A DNA stretch of 18,450 nucleotides from NCBI GenBank assembly GCA_017545095.1, contig JAFYCU010000065.1:1-18450 (forward strand), given 5' to 3'. The notes under the pieces are model-generated. The model made no database searches. It worked only from the letters and a program-made list of their open reading frames with translations, and had not been told where the DNA came from. The position numbers and the translations under genes were made by a program. This document shows, piece after piece, positions 5,570 to 14,476 of this stretch (position 1 is the first letter of the stretch; each line of letters starts with the position of its first letter). This DNA is from Muribaculaceae bacterium (GTDB lineage: Bacteria > Bacteroidota > Bacteroidia > Bacteroidales > Muribaculaceae).

Positions 5570-7804
5570 ATGAAAAAATTTTTCTTAACCACATTGGCAC
5601 TGCTGGCAGTGGCTGGCAGCGCACGTGCCGACTTCGAGGGCGACGGGTTTAAAGTGACCCGTATCTCCAACCCCATGAGCGGGGAACGCGAAGTCGATGG
5701 GCTGGTCGCTGGCGGCGACCGCGAGAACAGCTACACCTGGCGACTGGCCATGCGCGGTGATGAGATCTACATCGCCACGGCACGCAACATCTCCAGTGCG
5801 CTGGTGAACATGTATGCACCCTCGTTCACGGCTGGCGGCATCTCCACCGATGCGTTCTGGGCCATGATCGACCTCGTCACCAACGGTGACATCCTGCGCA
5901 ACGACGAACCGCAAGGGGCCAACATCATCTCCTACAACCGCAAGACGCAGGAGTTCAAGGTGGTCTATACCGCCGAACCCACCGTTTATTTCCGCATGGC
6001 GGTAACCTTTGGCGAGGATGTGTATTTTGGCACCTATTCGGCCGACCCCACCATGCCGCAGTACATTCTCAAGCTCGACAGCGACGGCAACTTCACCAAG
6101 GTGTTCCAAACCATGCACTCGGTGTCGCTGCGTGCCAACTGCGAATACGACGGACACCTTTACTTTGCCGGTGCCGACGAGCGTGAGGTGGTGACCGACG
6201 GTGGCGATGTGGCCCCCAGCAAGATGGCTGTGCTCTGCAAGAGCAACGACGACGACACGCAGTGGGACCGCGTGGCCGACTACAAGGACTTCGGTGCCAT
6301 CCCTTACGACCCCATCATGAGCAGCTGGGCAGGATGCCCCATCTGGGAGCTTGCCGTGCACAAGGGCTACATCTATGCCACCGCTCCCAGTATGCGTGGC
6401 TTCGTGATTTTCCGTGGTCACCCTGCTGCCGAGGGGGAGACACCCAACGAGTATGGCTGGTACTGGGAAGAGGTGGCCGGACTGAACAACGGCATCAACA
6501 ACCCCGGTCTGTGCGACATCGTGGGCGGACAGCCCGGCACCATGCGCTCGCTGATTGGCTCGGTATATGAGTTCGACGGCAGTCTCTATGCCTACGACTT
6601 CGACCATGCCTTTGGTGGCATGGCTCAGGCTTTTGCCGGTGTGATGCAGCAGATTGCCGGTGTCGACACCAAGCCTTCGGAGTATCTCAGCTACATGTAC
6701 AACTCGTTGCAGAACCCCCAGCGCATCTGGCGACTCAACGATGCCACAGGTAAATTCGAGGAGTGCAAAAACTTCACACAGCTTGTGGATGGCACCACCA
6801 ACGAATACATCTGGCGCATGGGCCAATACGACAACCAGCTCTACATCGCCACCATGGACGCAGGCATCTTCTACGGCTATCTCACTCAGCTCACCAACGG
6901 CAGTTTCTGCAAGATGACCAAGGAGGAGAAAATCTCCAAAATCAACTATCTGATACAACTTATCAAGATCCTGACAGCTGGCCAGGGCGATAATCTGCTG
7001 GATGGCCTCCGCGAGAAACTGGAACAACTCAAGTCGTTCCTTGAGAACTTCCTGAGCGAAGTGATTGCCAATGAAGACTCGTTGAGCGAGTTGGGCGACC
7101 TGCAACAGCTCATCGACCTGATCAAGTCGCTGCTCAACGACTACATGAACCTGCTTGGTGACAACGACATCGATGCCCTCACCAGCGCCAAGCTGCAGGG
7201 TATGAACTACAACGGCACATCGCCTGCCATGGCTGTGGCACTGAACCTTCTTCCCGAAGGCGCTCTTGACACCATGTGCGATGATGCCAAGGCTCAATTG
7301 ACTGGCCGCGACTTCAAGACCGTGAAGAGCGAACTCAATGCCAAGGTGAGAAAAGCCATCAGCATCGAGGTCAACGACATCACGATGTCGCTGCAAGACA
7401 TCCTCGACAAGATCGACTTCCAGGGCATCAAGATGTATCTCGAAATCAACAAGCTCGTCATGGACGATGAGTGGGGCTTCGACCTCTATCGCACGTCCGA
7501 TGGCGAGACCTTCGAGACCATCACCCGCGACGGCTGTGGCGACAAGTACAACTATGGCTGCCCGTCGTTCCTTGCCACCGAGGAAGGACTATACTTCGGC
7601 ACTTGCAACCCCTTCTATGGCGGGCAACTCTATCTGCTCTCCAACGACAAGAAGAACCCCGAAGAGGAAGTGGCTGTGGCCGATGTCAACACCGATGTCA
7701 AGCACAGCAATGTGTACTACACCACAAGCGGCATCCGCATCAAGGGCATGCCCACCGAGCCGGGCATCTACATCAACGATGGCCGCAAGGTGGTGATCAA
7801 GTGA
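5570..7804 (+). CDS. Secreted seven-bladed beta-propeller-like protein with helical insert (paralog 1)
   Basis: The start is ATG 5570, which gives a clean Sec signal peptide (basic MKK, hydrophobic core, cleavage after GSARA near residue 20); upstream in-frame codons are leader. The 744-residue precursor contains seven repeats with a common pattern of hydrophobic strand, short turn, Gly, then a Tyr-rich strand: YTWRLAMRGDEIYIATAR, YFRMAVTFGEDVYFGTYS, SLRANCEYDGHLYFAG, IWELAVHKGYIYATAP, GSVYEFDGSLYAY, YIWRMGQYDNQLYIATMD and PSFLATEEGLYFGTCNPF. This fits a seven-bladed propeller. Between repeats six and seven, residues about 447-610 are Leu/Lys/Glu-rich and helical. The last 30 residues (ending PGIYINDGRKVVIK) resemble the degenerate C-terminal sorting tails of Bacteroidales secreted proteins. 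It has its own promoter and terminator. I recognise no named family; ligand or enzymatic role is unknown. Confidence 0.85.
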   Translation: MKKFFLTTLALLAVAGSARADFEGDGFKVTRISNPMSGEREVDGLVAGGDRENSYTWRLAMRGDEIYIATARNISSALVNMYAPSFTAGGISTDAFWAMIDLVTNGDILRNDEPQGANIISYNRKTQEFKVVYTAEPTVYFRMAVTFGEDVYFGTYSADPTMPQYILKLDSDGNFTKVFQTMHSVSLRANCEYDGHLYFAGADEREVVTDGGDVAPSKMAVLCKSNDDDTQWDRVADYKDFGAIPYDPIMSSWAGCPIWELAVHKGYIYATAPSMRGFVIFRGHPAAEGETPNEYGWYWEEVAGLNNGINNPGLCDIVGGQPGTMRSLIGSVYEFDGSLYAYDFDHAFGGMAQAFAGVMQQIAGVDTKPSEYLSYMYNSLQNPQRIWRLNDATGKFEECKNFTQLVDGTTNEYIWRMGQYDNQLYIATMDAGIFYGYLTQLTNGSFCKMTKEEKISKINYLIQLIKILTAGQGDNLLDGLREKLEQLKSFLENFLSEVIANEDSLSELGDLQQLIDLIKSLLNDYMNLLGDNDIDALTSAKLQGMNYNGTSPAMAVALNLLPEGALDTMCDDAKAQLTGRDFKTVKSELNAKVRKAISIEVNDITMSLQDILDKIDFQGIKMYLEINKLVMDDEWGFDLYRTSDGETFETITRDGCGDKYNYGCPSFLATEEGLYFGTCNPFYGGQLYLLSNDKKNPEEEVAVADVNTDVKHSNVYYTTSGIRIKGMPTEPGIYINDGRKVVIK

Positions 7805-7860
7805 TGACCACTTACTGCCAACCGCATCTTCGCAACGAGTGCGGTGAACTAACACCCACA

Positions 7861-7903
7861 AGCCCTCCCTGGCGAAATGGCTTTCGCTCGGGAGGGCTTT
7901 TTT
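7861..7903 (+). terminator. Intrinsic terminator after paralog 1
   Basis: AGCCCTCCC (7861-7869) pairs with GGGAGGGCT (7890-7898), with an inner GCGAAA/TTTCGC helix in the loop, followed directly by a T6 run. Confidence 0.9.
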
Positions 7904-7909
7904 CTTGCT

Positions 7910-7964
7910 GCATTGATCGGACTCGACTGTAACTATCCTACAGCGCGGCTTACCGCATCAATGC
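7910..7964 (+). other. Nested inverted repeat between terminator and next promoter
   Basis: GCATTGAT (7910-7917) pairs perfectly with ATCAATGC (7957-7964), extended by CGG/CCG across a one-base bulge; inside, CTGTA (7926-7930) pairs with TACAG (7938-7942). No coding frame or T-run accompanies it. It could be a small RNA, a processing site or an operator; function is unknown. Confidence 0.4.
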
Positions 7965-8023
7965 CTTAGCGTTAATGTTACTTAAAACCTTTCGCATTGT
8001 TCGGTCGCAAGAAAACAAATCAT

Positions 8024-8031
8024 TAATTTTG
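8024..8031 (+). promoter_or_regulatory. -7 box (TAATTTTG) of the second propeller gene
   Basis: TAATTTTG matches TAnnTTTG. At a 20-base gap upstream sits TTCG (8000-8003), one change from the -33 TTTG. The box ends 95 bases before ATG 8126. Confidence 0.6.
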
Positions 8032-8064
8032 CATAAATAAATAGGGCAGCATTGGGGTCATAAT

Positions 8065-8113
8065 GTGGGTTCAGCCTCGCTGTTGCTTGATTACCAATCA
8101 TAACCGAACCCAC
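8065..8113 (+). promoter_or_regulatory. Structured 5' leader of the second propeller gene
   Basis: GTGGGTTC (8065-8072) and GAACCCAC (8106-8113) form a perfect 8-bp helix over a 33-base loop, ending 13 bases before ATG 8126. A weaker ATTGG (8051-8055)/CCAAT (8094-8098) pairing would cross it, echoing the pseudoknot-like arrangement in the first leader. The sequence differs but the position relative to the start is the same as at 5509-5556. Confidence 0.5.
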
Positions 8114-8125
8114 ACCATGCTTTTT

Positions 8126-10363
8126 ATGAAAAAGTATTTACTAACTTTGATGGCGCTGATGACCATGTCGATTGGCGCTTATGCCGATGGTGAGAGCCCG
8201 GCCTATACCGTGACCAAGGTTTCGAACCCCGATCGCGGCGAGGGTGAGGTCGATGGTTTGATTCCTGGCGGCTTCCGCGAGAACAGTTACACTTGGCGTA
8301 TGGCACAGCGCGGTGATGAAATCTACATCGCCACCGCACGCAACCTTGCCAACGGTGTGGTGAACATGTTCACCCCCTATCTTTCTGCGCTTGACCTCAC
8401 TACCGAGGACTTCTGGGCGATTGTTGATGCTGTCACCAATGGTGACATCCCCCACAACAGTGCAACTCCCGACGAGGGGGCTAACATCCTCAGCTATAAC
8501 ACCAAAACAGGTGAGATTAAAGTGATTTACACCGCCGAGCGCTACATCTACTTCCGCATGGCTGTGACCTTTGGCGATGATGTGTATTTTGGCACTTATT
8601 CGTCGATTGCCACCATGCCCCAGTACCTGTTGAAACTCGACAAGGACGGCAACTTCACCAAGGTGTTTGAGACCTACGGCTCGGTGTCGCTGCGCGCCAA
8701 CTGCGTGTACGACAACCACCTGTTCTTCGCCGGTGCCGATGCTCGCGAGGAAATCGCTCCGGGTGAGGACCGTCAGACTTGCAAGATTGCCGTGCTGCGC
8801 AAGAGCAACGACGACGACACCCAGTGGGATCGCGTGGCCGACTACAAGGACTTCGGTGACTACGCTTTCGACCCCATGATGTTCAACACCACGGGCTGCC
8901 CTGTGTGGGAGCTTGCTGTGCACAACGGTTACATCTATGCCAGTGGCCCGAGCACCGAGGGTATGATCATCTTCCGTGGTCACCCCGCTGCCGAGGGTGA
9001 GACTCCCAACGAGTATGGTTGGTACTGGGAAGAGGTGGCTGGTCTGAACAACGGCATCAACAATCCCGGCCTGTGCGACATCGTGGGCGGTGAGCCCAAC
9101 ACCTATCGCTCGGTGCTTGGATCGGTCTACGAGTTCAACGGCGAACTGTATGCCTATACCTTCGACCACACCGTGGGCTCCATGGCTGCTGCCATCTCGG
9201 GACTCCTCGGACTCGCTGTCGGACAGACTGTCAAGGCTTCCGACTACCTTGCCTACATGTACAGCACCATCACGCACCCGCAGAAGATTTGGAAACTCAA
9301 CGATGCCACGGGTAAGTTTGAGGAGTGCGTCAACTTCACCAAGCTCACCGATGGCACCACCAACGAGTACATCTGGCGCATGGGCGAGTATGACGGACAG
9401 CTCTACATCTCAACCATGGACTCGGGCGTGTGCTACCGATACCTCACCCAGCTCACCAATGGCAGCTTCTTCACCATGAGCAAGGAGGAGCGTCACCGCA
9501 AGATTGAGTATCTCAAGGCCGTAATCGACATCCTGATCAAGAAACAAACAGGTGACTTCTCTTTCATTGTTGTCGAAGGACTCGAACAACTTAAGACCTT
9601 CTTGGAGCAGTTTGAGGATACGTCGTTGGCCGACGATGAGCTGATGGCTCTGCTGCAGCTCTACAAGGATCTGCTCGACGAACTGCTGGCTCAAATCCAG
9701 AACTATCTTGCCGGTGGTGATGCTGCCGACATCGAGGCTCTTGCCATTGCTCAGCTCAGCGGCGACAACACTGCTATGGAGCAGGTGCGCGCACTGGCCG
9801 AGCTGGCAAAGCTCCCCGACGACTATGTGGATGGTTTCTGCGGTGATGCAAGTCACCAGCTTGGACATGCCGACTATGAGGCCATCTTGAACAGCCTCAA
9901 AGAGGAAATCAAGAAGGTGTTCGACGCCGCTTATCAGGATCTCTCGGGCAATCTGCAGGAAATCCTCGATGAGATTGACATGAAGGGCGTTATGATGTAC
10001 CTGACCATCAACAAGATGGTGATGGAAGACGAGATGGGCTTCGATCTGTTCCGCACCTCCGATGGTGTGAACTTCGAGGTGGTGACCCGCAGCGGTTTCA
10101 ACGACAAGTACAACTATGGCTGCCCCTCGTTCCTCGCTACCGAGGAGGGCATGTACATCGGCACCTGCAACCCGTTCTATGGCGGTCAGCTCTACTTGCT
10201 CACCAACGAGAAGAATCCCGAGGAGAAGGTGGCTGTGACCGAGGTCAAGACCGAAACCAAGCACAGCGATGTGTACTACACGCCCAGCGGTCTCCGCATC
10301 AAGGGTATGCCCACCGAACCGGGCATCTACATCAACGATGGCCGCAAGGTGGTGATTAAGTAA
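8126..10363 (+). CDS. Secreted seven-bladed beta-propeller-like protein with helical insert (paralog 2)
   Basis: The start is chosen at ATG 8126 (MKKYLL, signal peptide ending near GAYA); an ATG at 8117 would add three residues. The 745-residue precursor aligns with paralog 1 along nearly its whole length: identical blade signatures such as ENSYTW and GDEIYIATARN, the SNDDDTQWDRVADYKDFG segment, PNEYGWYWEEVAGLNNGI, and the same GMPTEPGIYINDGRKVVIK ending. Seven blade-like repeats are again countable. The helical segment at residues about 450-611 is the part that differs most from paralog 1 and contains Leu-rich heptad-like runs. Lack of a lipobox Cys after the signal peptide argues against a lipoprotein. 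It arose by tandem duplication but is transcribed separately, with its own promoter, leader and terminator. Function is unknown. Confidence 0.85.
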   Translation: MKKYLLTLMALMTMSIGAYADGESPAYTVTKVSNPDRGEGEVDGLIPGGFRENSYTWRMAQRGDEIYIATARNLANGVVNMFTPYLSALDLTTEDFWAIVDAVTNGDIPHNSATPDEGANILSYNTKTGEIKVIYTAERYIYFRMAVTFGDDVYFGTYSSIATMPQYLLKLDKDGNFTKVFETYGSVSLRANCVYDNHLFFAGADAREEIAPGEDRQTCKIAVLRKSNDDDTQWDRVADYKDFGDYAFDPMMFNTTGCPVWELAVHNGYIYASGPSTEGMIIFRGHPAAEGETPNEYGWYWEEVAGLNNGINNPGLCDIVGGEPNTYRSVLGSVYEFNGELYAYTFDHTVGSMAAAISGLLGLAVGQTVKASDYLAYMYSTITHPQKIWKLNDATGKFEECVNFTKLTDGTTNEYIWRMGEYDGQLYISTMDSGVCYRYLTQLTNGSFFTMSKEERHRKIEYLKAVIDILIKKQTGDFSFIVVEGLEQLKTFLEQFEDTSLADDELMALLQLYKDLLDELLAQIQNYLAGGDAADIEALAIAQLSGDNTAMEQVRALAELAKLPDDYVDGFCGDASHQLGHADYEAILNSLKEEIKKVFDAAYQDLSGNLQEILDEIDMKGVMMYLTINKMVMEDEMGFDLFRTSDGVNFEVVTRSGFNDKYNYGCPSFLATEEGMYIGTCNPFYGGQLYLLTNEKNPEEKVAVTEVKTETKHSDVYYTPSGLRIKGMPTEPGIYINDGRKVVIK

Positions 10364-10415
10364 TGCACCTCCACTGAATGTTTGTCGGCCGAGCGCCGGA
10401 TTAACATTGCCTCTC

Positions 10416-10460
10416 GTCTCCCCACAATGGCGCGTACAGCGGTTGTGGGGAGACCTTTTT
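10416..10460 (+). terminator. Intrinsic terminator after paralog 2
   Basis: GTCTCCCCACAA (10416-10427) and TTGTGGGGAGAC (10443-10454) form a perfect 12-bp stem, followed by CTTTTT. Confidence 0.92.
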
Positions 10461-10505
10461 GCAACAATTTGCCGTTGTGATAACGGGCATTTCGATAATT
10501 GTTGC

Positions 10506-10513
10506 TACCTTTG
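10506..10513 (+). promoter_or_regulatory. -7 box (TACCTTTG) upstream of the flippase gene
   Basis: TACCTTTG fits TAnnTTTG, with no good -33 match. The resulting leader of roughly 100 bases holds a nine-pair hairpin (10532-10540 with 10552-10560, one G-U) and a tiny frame of eight codons (10586-10612, MKLSNKCA) that stops six bases before the flippase ATG; whether it is translated is unknown. Confidence 0.5.
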
Positions 10514-10618
10514 CAGTGGCATTGTGGGCGTCTTGCTGCACGCTTGTTGACTGCAGCAGGCGCATCGTGTGCCAGACGTTGATTGATGAAATTGTCTAAT
10601 AAATGCGCTTAATGATTA

Positions 10619-12058
10619 ATGTCGAGCAACTTGCGTGAAAAAACGGTACGCGGCGTGGCGTGGAGCTTTGTGGAACGCTTCTCGGTGCAGGGGGTGACCT
10701 TCCTGCTCGAGTTGGTGATTGCACGCATCATTGGCCCCAAGAGTTATGGCTTGATTGCCATGCTCGCCATTTTCATGGCCGTTTCGCAGGTGTTTATCGA
10801 CGGCGGCTTTTCGAGTGCGCTTATCCAGCGAAAGCAGCGCGACGAGAGCGACTTCTCCACCGTGTTCTACATCAATCTGGGCATCAGCATACTGGCCTAT
10901 CTGGCTCTCTATGCGGCAGCACCAGCAATTGCAGCGTTTTTCGAGCAACCGCTGTTGTGCGACATCACGCGCGTCTATTCACTCACCCTGGTCATCAATT
11001 CGCTCGTGGCTGTGGGCAAGACCAAACTCACCATTGCCGTCGATTTCAAAACGCAGTCCAAAATATCGTTCTTGAGCGCTTTGCTCTCGGGCTTGGCCGG
11101 ACTGGCGATGGCTCTGATGGGGTGGGGGGTGTGGTCGCTGGTGTGGCAAGCCATCGCATTGGCGGTGCTCAATGTGCTGTTCACCTCACGCTATGTGCGC
11201 TGGTGGCCCACCACACGATTCAGCAGGCAGGCTTTCGGCAGGCTGTTTGCTTTCGGCTCCAAATTGCTTGTGGCCACGCTCATCAGCAGCCTTTATTCGC
11301 GCATCTACGATCTAGTGATTGGTAAGAAATTCTCCAGCACGAGTCTGGGACTCTACAGCCGAGCCGACAAGTTCAACCAATTTGCCAGCACCAACATCAG
11401 CAGCATCCTCTCGCGTGTGTCGTTCCCGGTGTTGAGCGAGATACAGAACGACGATGAGTGCCTGCTGAGTGTCTATCGCCAGTATGTGCAGCTGTCGGCG
11501 CTGGTGGTGTTCCCGCTCGTGTTGGGCATGTGCGGCCTGGCAGCTCCCATGATTCAGGCTTTGCTGGGCAACGAGTGGATGGGCTGTGTGCCGATGTTGC
11601 AGGTGCTGTGCCTGGCCTATGTGTGGGATTGCGTGATTATGGTCAACCTCAACCTCATCTATGTCAAGGGCCATTCCGACTATGTGCTGCGGCTCGAGGT
11701 GGTGAAAAAGCTGATTGCTTTCGGCATCCTGTTGCTCACCATGCGTTGGGGTTTGCTGGCCATCTGTTGGGGGCGTGTGGTCTACTCGCTCATCGCCTTT
11801 TGGCTCAACACCTACTACACTCGCCGCTTGCTCAGCTATGGTTTCCTCACACAACTGCGCGAAATTCTGCCTATGCTGCTCATGTCGGCTGTGGTGGCTG
11901 GATTGGGGTTGGCGGTGAGTGCCCTGATACACTCGGCTTGGTTTGCTCTTGCTGTGGGGGTAGTGGGTGGTATTTGTGTCTATGTGGCTATGTGTTGGCT
12001 GTTTAAGATTGAATCCTTCAAGCAATTGTTGAATATCATCAAGAAGAAATCGTCATGA
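10619..12058 (+). CDS. Polysaccharide flippase/exporter, MOP superfamily (Wzx/TuaB-like)
   Basis: The 479-residue protein begins LREKTVRGVAWSFVERFSVQG, the usual opening of PST-type lipopolysaccharide/teichuronic acid exporters, followed by LVIARIIGPKSYGLIAML and then a succession of hydrophobic segments consistent with 12-14 membrane helices. A central ...YDLVIGKKFSSTSLGLYSRADKF region is also typical of the family. Such proteins flip undecaprenyl-linked oligosaccharides across the inner membrane. It has its own promoter and leader, and its stop overlaps the start of the acyltransferase gene as ATGA, so the two are translationally coupled. No polymerase or glycosyltransferase genes are adjacent in this window, so the glycan it moves is unknown. 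Confidence 0.88.
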   Translation: MSSNLREKTVRGVAWSFVERFSVQGVTFLLELVIARIIGPKSYGLIAMLAIFMAVSQVFIDGGFSSALIQRKQRDESDFSTVFYINLGISILAYLALYAAAPAIAAFFEQPLLCDITRVYSLTLVINSLVAVGKTKLTIAVDFKTQSKISFLSALLSGLAGLAMALMGWGVWSLVWQAIALAVLNVLFTSRYVRWWPTTRFSRQAFGRLFAFGSKLLVATLISSLYSRIYDLVIGKKFSSTSLGLYSRADKFNQFASTNISSILSRVSFPVLSEIQNDDECLLSVYRQYVQLSALVVFPLVLGMCGLAAPMIQALLGNEWMGCVPMLQVLCLAYVWDCVIMVNLNLIYVKGHSDYVLRLEVVKKLIAFGILLLTMRWGLLAICWGRVVYSLIAFWLNTYYTRRLLSYGFLTQLREILPMLLMSAVVAGLGLAVSALIHSAWFALAVGVVGGICVYVAMCWLFKIESFKQLLNIIKKKSS

Positions 12059-13113
12059 CCGAAACTGCTTCACCCGTTCGCACATCAGCTCCTGTGCGCG
12101 ATAGCAACATGGAGTTGCTGCGCATTATGGCCATGGTGCTCGTGATGGTGGTTCATGCCAACTTCCGCGCTTTGCCGTTGCCGGGCATACGCACCATTGT
12201 TGCACAGCCAGTGTCGGCATGGCTGCAGTTCCTCACCGAGGGGCTGTCGATCATCGCCGTCAACGTGTTTGTGCTGCTCTCAGGTTGGTACGGCATTCGT
12301 CCTAAGGTGCATCGTTTTGCCGAGCTGCTGTTCCAAATCCTGTTCTTCACATTGGTGGGGGTGGGGTTGAGCGAATTGCTTCATCCAGGCAGCACTGTGG
12401 CTAAGCCCGACTTTTGGCAGCGCTTTTTTATGTTGGGTGACGGACATTACTGGTTTGTGAAAACCTATATGACTCTCTATATCCTTTCGCCGGTGCTCAA
12501 CGCTTATGTCGAGCGTGCCTCGCAACGCCAGTTCAAGTGGCTGCTTATCGCGTTCTTCTCCTTTCAGTGCGTATTTGGCTGGATGTGGGAGTCCACCACG
12601 TGGTTCCGGGCGGGATATTCGCTCTCCTCGTTCATGGGACTTTATCTGCTGGCACGTTACATCCACCTCTATCCGTCGCGGTGTTGGCAACTCAACCGTT
12701 GGCTCGACCTGACCATTTATCTCGCCATCGCGTTGGTGCTCATGGTGGCCATGTTCTATATCAAGCGTGCAGGCGGAGTGGGCGGTAAGCTCTACTTCTA
12801 CAACTGCCCGCTGGTGATTGTTTCGGCGGTGTATTTTGTGCTGTTTTTCAGTAAGTTCTCGTTCCGTAGCCGGGTGGTGAACTGGCTGGCCATCTCAGCG
12901 TTTGCCATCTATCTCACCCACAGCAGCACCTTTTTGTGGACCTACTACGACGATGCCATCCGTCATTGGTTCGCCAGCGAATCACGCGGCACATTTATCC
13001 TCTACACTGCCGCGCTCATGACCGTAGTCTTTTTCGGCTCCATCCTGCTCGACAAGGTTCGCCTCTTGCTCTGGCAACCGTTCGCCAATTGGTTGAAACC
13101 CCGAAAGCACTAA
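12055..13113 (+). CDS. Membrane acyltransferase family 3 (OafA/WecH-like)
   Basis: The 352-residue protein carries the family's N-terminal signature R-x3-(M)ELLRIMAMVLVMVVHANF with the conserved His in the first membrane helix, then about ten hydrophobic segments. A repeated W-rich FGWMWESTTWFRAGYSLSSF segment and a C-terminal FAIYLTHSSTFLW stretch are characteristic. These enzymes move acetyl or other acyl groups from the cytoplasm to glycans on the far side of the membrane. Translational overlap with the flippase suggests it O-acylates the glycan being exported. No terminator follows; the 184 bases to wecB contain nothing obvious until the promoter-bearing repeat. Confidence 0.88.
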   Translation: MTETASPVRTSAPVRDSNMELLRIMAMVLVMVVHANFRALPLPGIRTIVAQPVSAWLQFLTEGLSIIAVNVFVLLSGWYGIRPKVHRFAELLFQILFFTLVGVGLSELLHPGSTVAKPDFWQRFFMLGDGHYWFVKTYMTLYILSPVLNAYVERASQRQFKWLLIAFFSFQCVFGWMWESTTWFRAGYSLSSFMGLYLLARYIHLYPSRCWQLNRWLDLTIYLAIALVLMVAMFYIKRAGGVGGKLYFYNCPLVIVSAVYFVLFFSKFSFRSRVVNWLAISAFAIYLTHSSTFLWTYYDDAIRHWFASESRGTFILYTAALMTVVFFGSILLDKVRLLLWQPFANWLKPRKH

Positions 13114-13190
13114 ATTCCTGCGTTCAACCTTGCCCCACTGCCATCTGCCAACTATCTTTACCAGATAAAAGCGCCCCTCATTGCCGAAAT

Positions 13191-13280
13191 TTTGACCGCA
13201 TTCGTGGTCGAAATTACGCTGCGTCTCGGAAAAATCAAAGCAAGCTTTGCTTTTTCGCTCAACTTGCAGTAATTTTGCAG
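13191..13280 (+). repeat. Promoter-bearing intergenic element, copy 3
   Basis: It is homologous to 1193-1280 but diverged: hairpin GACCGC-ATTC-GTGGTC (13194-13209), in which one pair has become G-T yet the helix is kept, GAAATTACGCTGCGTCTCGG, a hairpin built on AAAGCAAGCTTTGCTTT in place of GCAAATAAATTTGC, then TTTTTCGCTCAACTTGCAG and the -7 box. Conservation of structure over sequence suggests the hairpins matter. Confidence 0.75.
13246..13277 (+). promoter_or_regulatory. Bacteroidales-type promoter of wecB-galE
   Basis: TTTG (13246-13249), a 20-base gap and TAATTTTG (13270-13277) repeat exactly the geometry at 1246-1277. The ATG of wecB follows 20 bases after the box. Confidence 0.75.
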
Positions 13281-13297
13281 AAAATTTTGGATTAGCA

Positions 13298-14467
13298 ATG
13301 AAAAAAATAATGCTCGTCTTCGGGACGCGTCCCGAAGCCATCAAAATGGCACCGCTGGTCAAGGAGCTGGAAAAGCACCCTGGCGAGTTGCAGACCATCG
13401 TGTGCGTCACCGGTCAGCACCGGCAGATGCTCGACCAGGTGCTGGAGATTTTCGACATCAAGCCCGACTATGATCTCGACATCATGAAGCAGGGGCAGGA
13501 CCTCTACGACATCACCAGCCGAGTGTTGCTCGGCATGCGTGATGTGCTGCAGCGTGTGCAGCCCGATGTGGTGCTCGTGCATGGCGACACCACCACCAGC
13601 ACAGCTGCCGCTCTGGCTGCATTCTACCAGCACATTCCCGTGGGGCATGTCGAGGCAGGACTGCGCACGCACAACATCTATAGCCCTTGGCCCGAAGAGA
13701 TGAATCGTCAGCTCACGGGACGCATCGCCACCTACGACTTTGCGCCCACTCCGCTCAGTCGCCAAAATCTGCTCGACGAAAACACGCCAGATGAACGCAT
13801 TCTGGTCACGGGCAACACGGTGATTGATGCGCTCTATTGGGTGGTGGACAAAATTAAGAGCACTCCAGCACTGTCAGGAGAGCTTGCCGAGGCACTGCGC
13901 GAGAGTGGCTACGATGTGAGCCGTCTTGAGGACAACCAACGGCGACTGGTGCTCATCACCGGGCACCGGCGCGAGAATTTCGGCGACGGGTTCCGAAACA
14001 TATGCCGTGCCATCAAAACCCTCAGCGACCGCTATCCACAGGTCGATTTCGTCTATCCCATGCACCTCAATCCCAATGTGCGCAAACCCATCCACGACCT
14101 CTTCGGACAGGATCTTGACGCACTGGGCAACCTGTTCTTCATCGAGCCGCTCGAATACCTGCGGTTCGTCTATCTGATGGAGAAGGCCGATGTGGTGCTC
14201 ACCGACAGCGGAGGCATTCAGGAGGAGGCTCCCGGACTGGGCAAGCCCGTGCTGGTCATGCGCGACACCACCGAGCGTCCCGAAGCACTCGACGCAGGCA
14301 CCGTGAAACTTGTCGGCACCGACTACGACAAGATTGTGGATGGAGTGGCACTGCTGCTCGATGACGAGCAGGCCTACCAACAAATGAGCCATGCCGTGAA
14401 CCCTTACGGCGACGGACACGCCTGCGAACGCATCGCCAACCATTTGAAGTCTTGCACACCATCATAA
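13298..14467 (+). CDS. wecB: UDP-N-acetylglucosamine 2-epimerase (non-hydrolysing)
   Basis: The enzyme interconverts UDP-GlcNAc and UDP-ManNAc in the cytoplasm for surface polysaccharide synthesis. The start is ATG 13298 ([16 protein letters not shown]); the open frame extends back to a TTG at 13247 but that is within the promoter. At 389 residues it is full length. Motifs are GTRPEAIK (9-16), HGDTTTS (95-101), HVEAGLRT (117-124), PEEMNR (132-137), TGHRREN (221-227) and [11 protein letters not shown] (302-312), all in the expected order for the GT-B-fold epimerase. galE follows after nine bases, so the pair is an operon. The usual partner dehydrogenase wecC is not adjacent, so UDP-ManNAc must be used directly or oxidised by an enzyme encoded elsewhere. 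Confidence 0.95.
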   Translation: MKKIMLVFGTRPEAIKMAPLVKELEKHPGELQTIVCVTGQHRQMLDQVLEIFDIKPDYDLDIMKQGQDLYDITSRVLLGMRDVLQRVQPDVVLVHGDTTTSTAAALAAFYQHIPVGHVEAGLRTHNIYSPWPEEMNRQLTGRIATYDFAPTPLSRQNLLDENTPDERILVTGNTVIDALYWVVDKIKSTPALSGELAEALRESGYDVSRLEDNQRRLVLITGHRRENFGDGFRNICRAIKTLSDRYPQVDFVYPMHLNPNVRKPIHDLFGQDLDALGNLFFIEPLEYLRFVYLMEKADVVLTDSGGIQEEAPGLGKPVLVMRDTTERPEALDAGTVKLVGTDYDKIVDGVALLLDDEQAYQQMSHAVNPYGDGHACERIANHLKSCTPS

Positions 14468-14476
14468 AGCGAAAAC

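Noticed and set aside
5585..7396. 603-residue open frame on the minus strand opposite propeller 1
   Set aside because: Same artefact; the plus strand has a signal peptide, blade repeats and a conserved paralog.
13247..13297. Upstream TTG start for wecB
   Set aside because: It falls inside the -33 box; [16 protein letters not shown] at 13298 is the canonical N-terminus.
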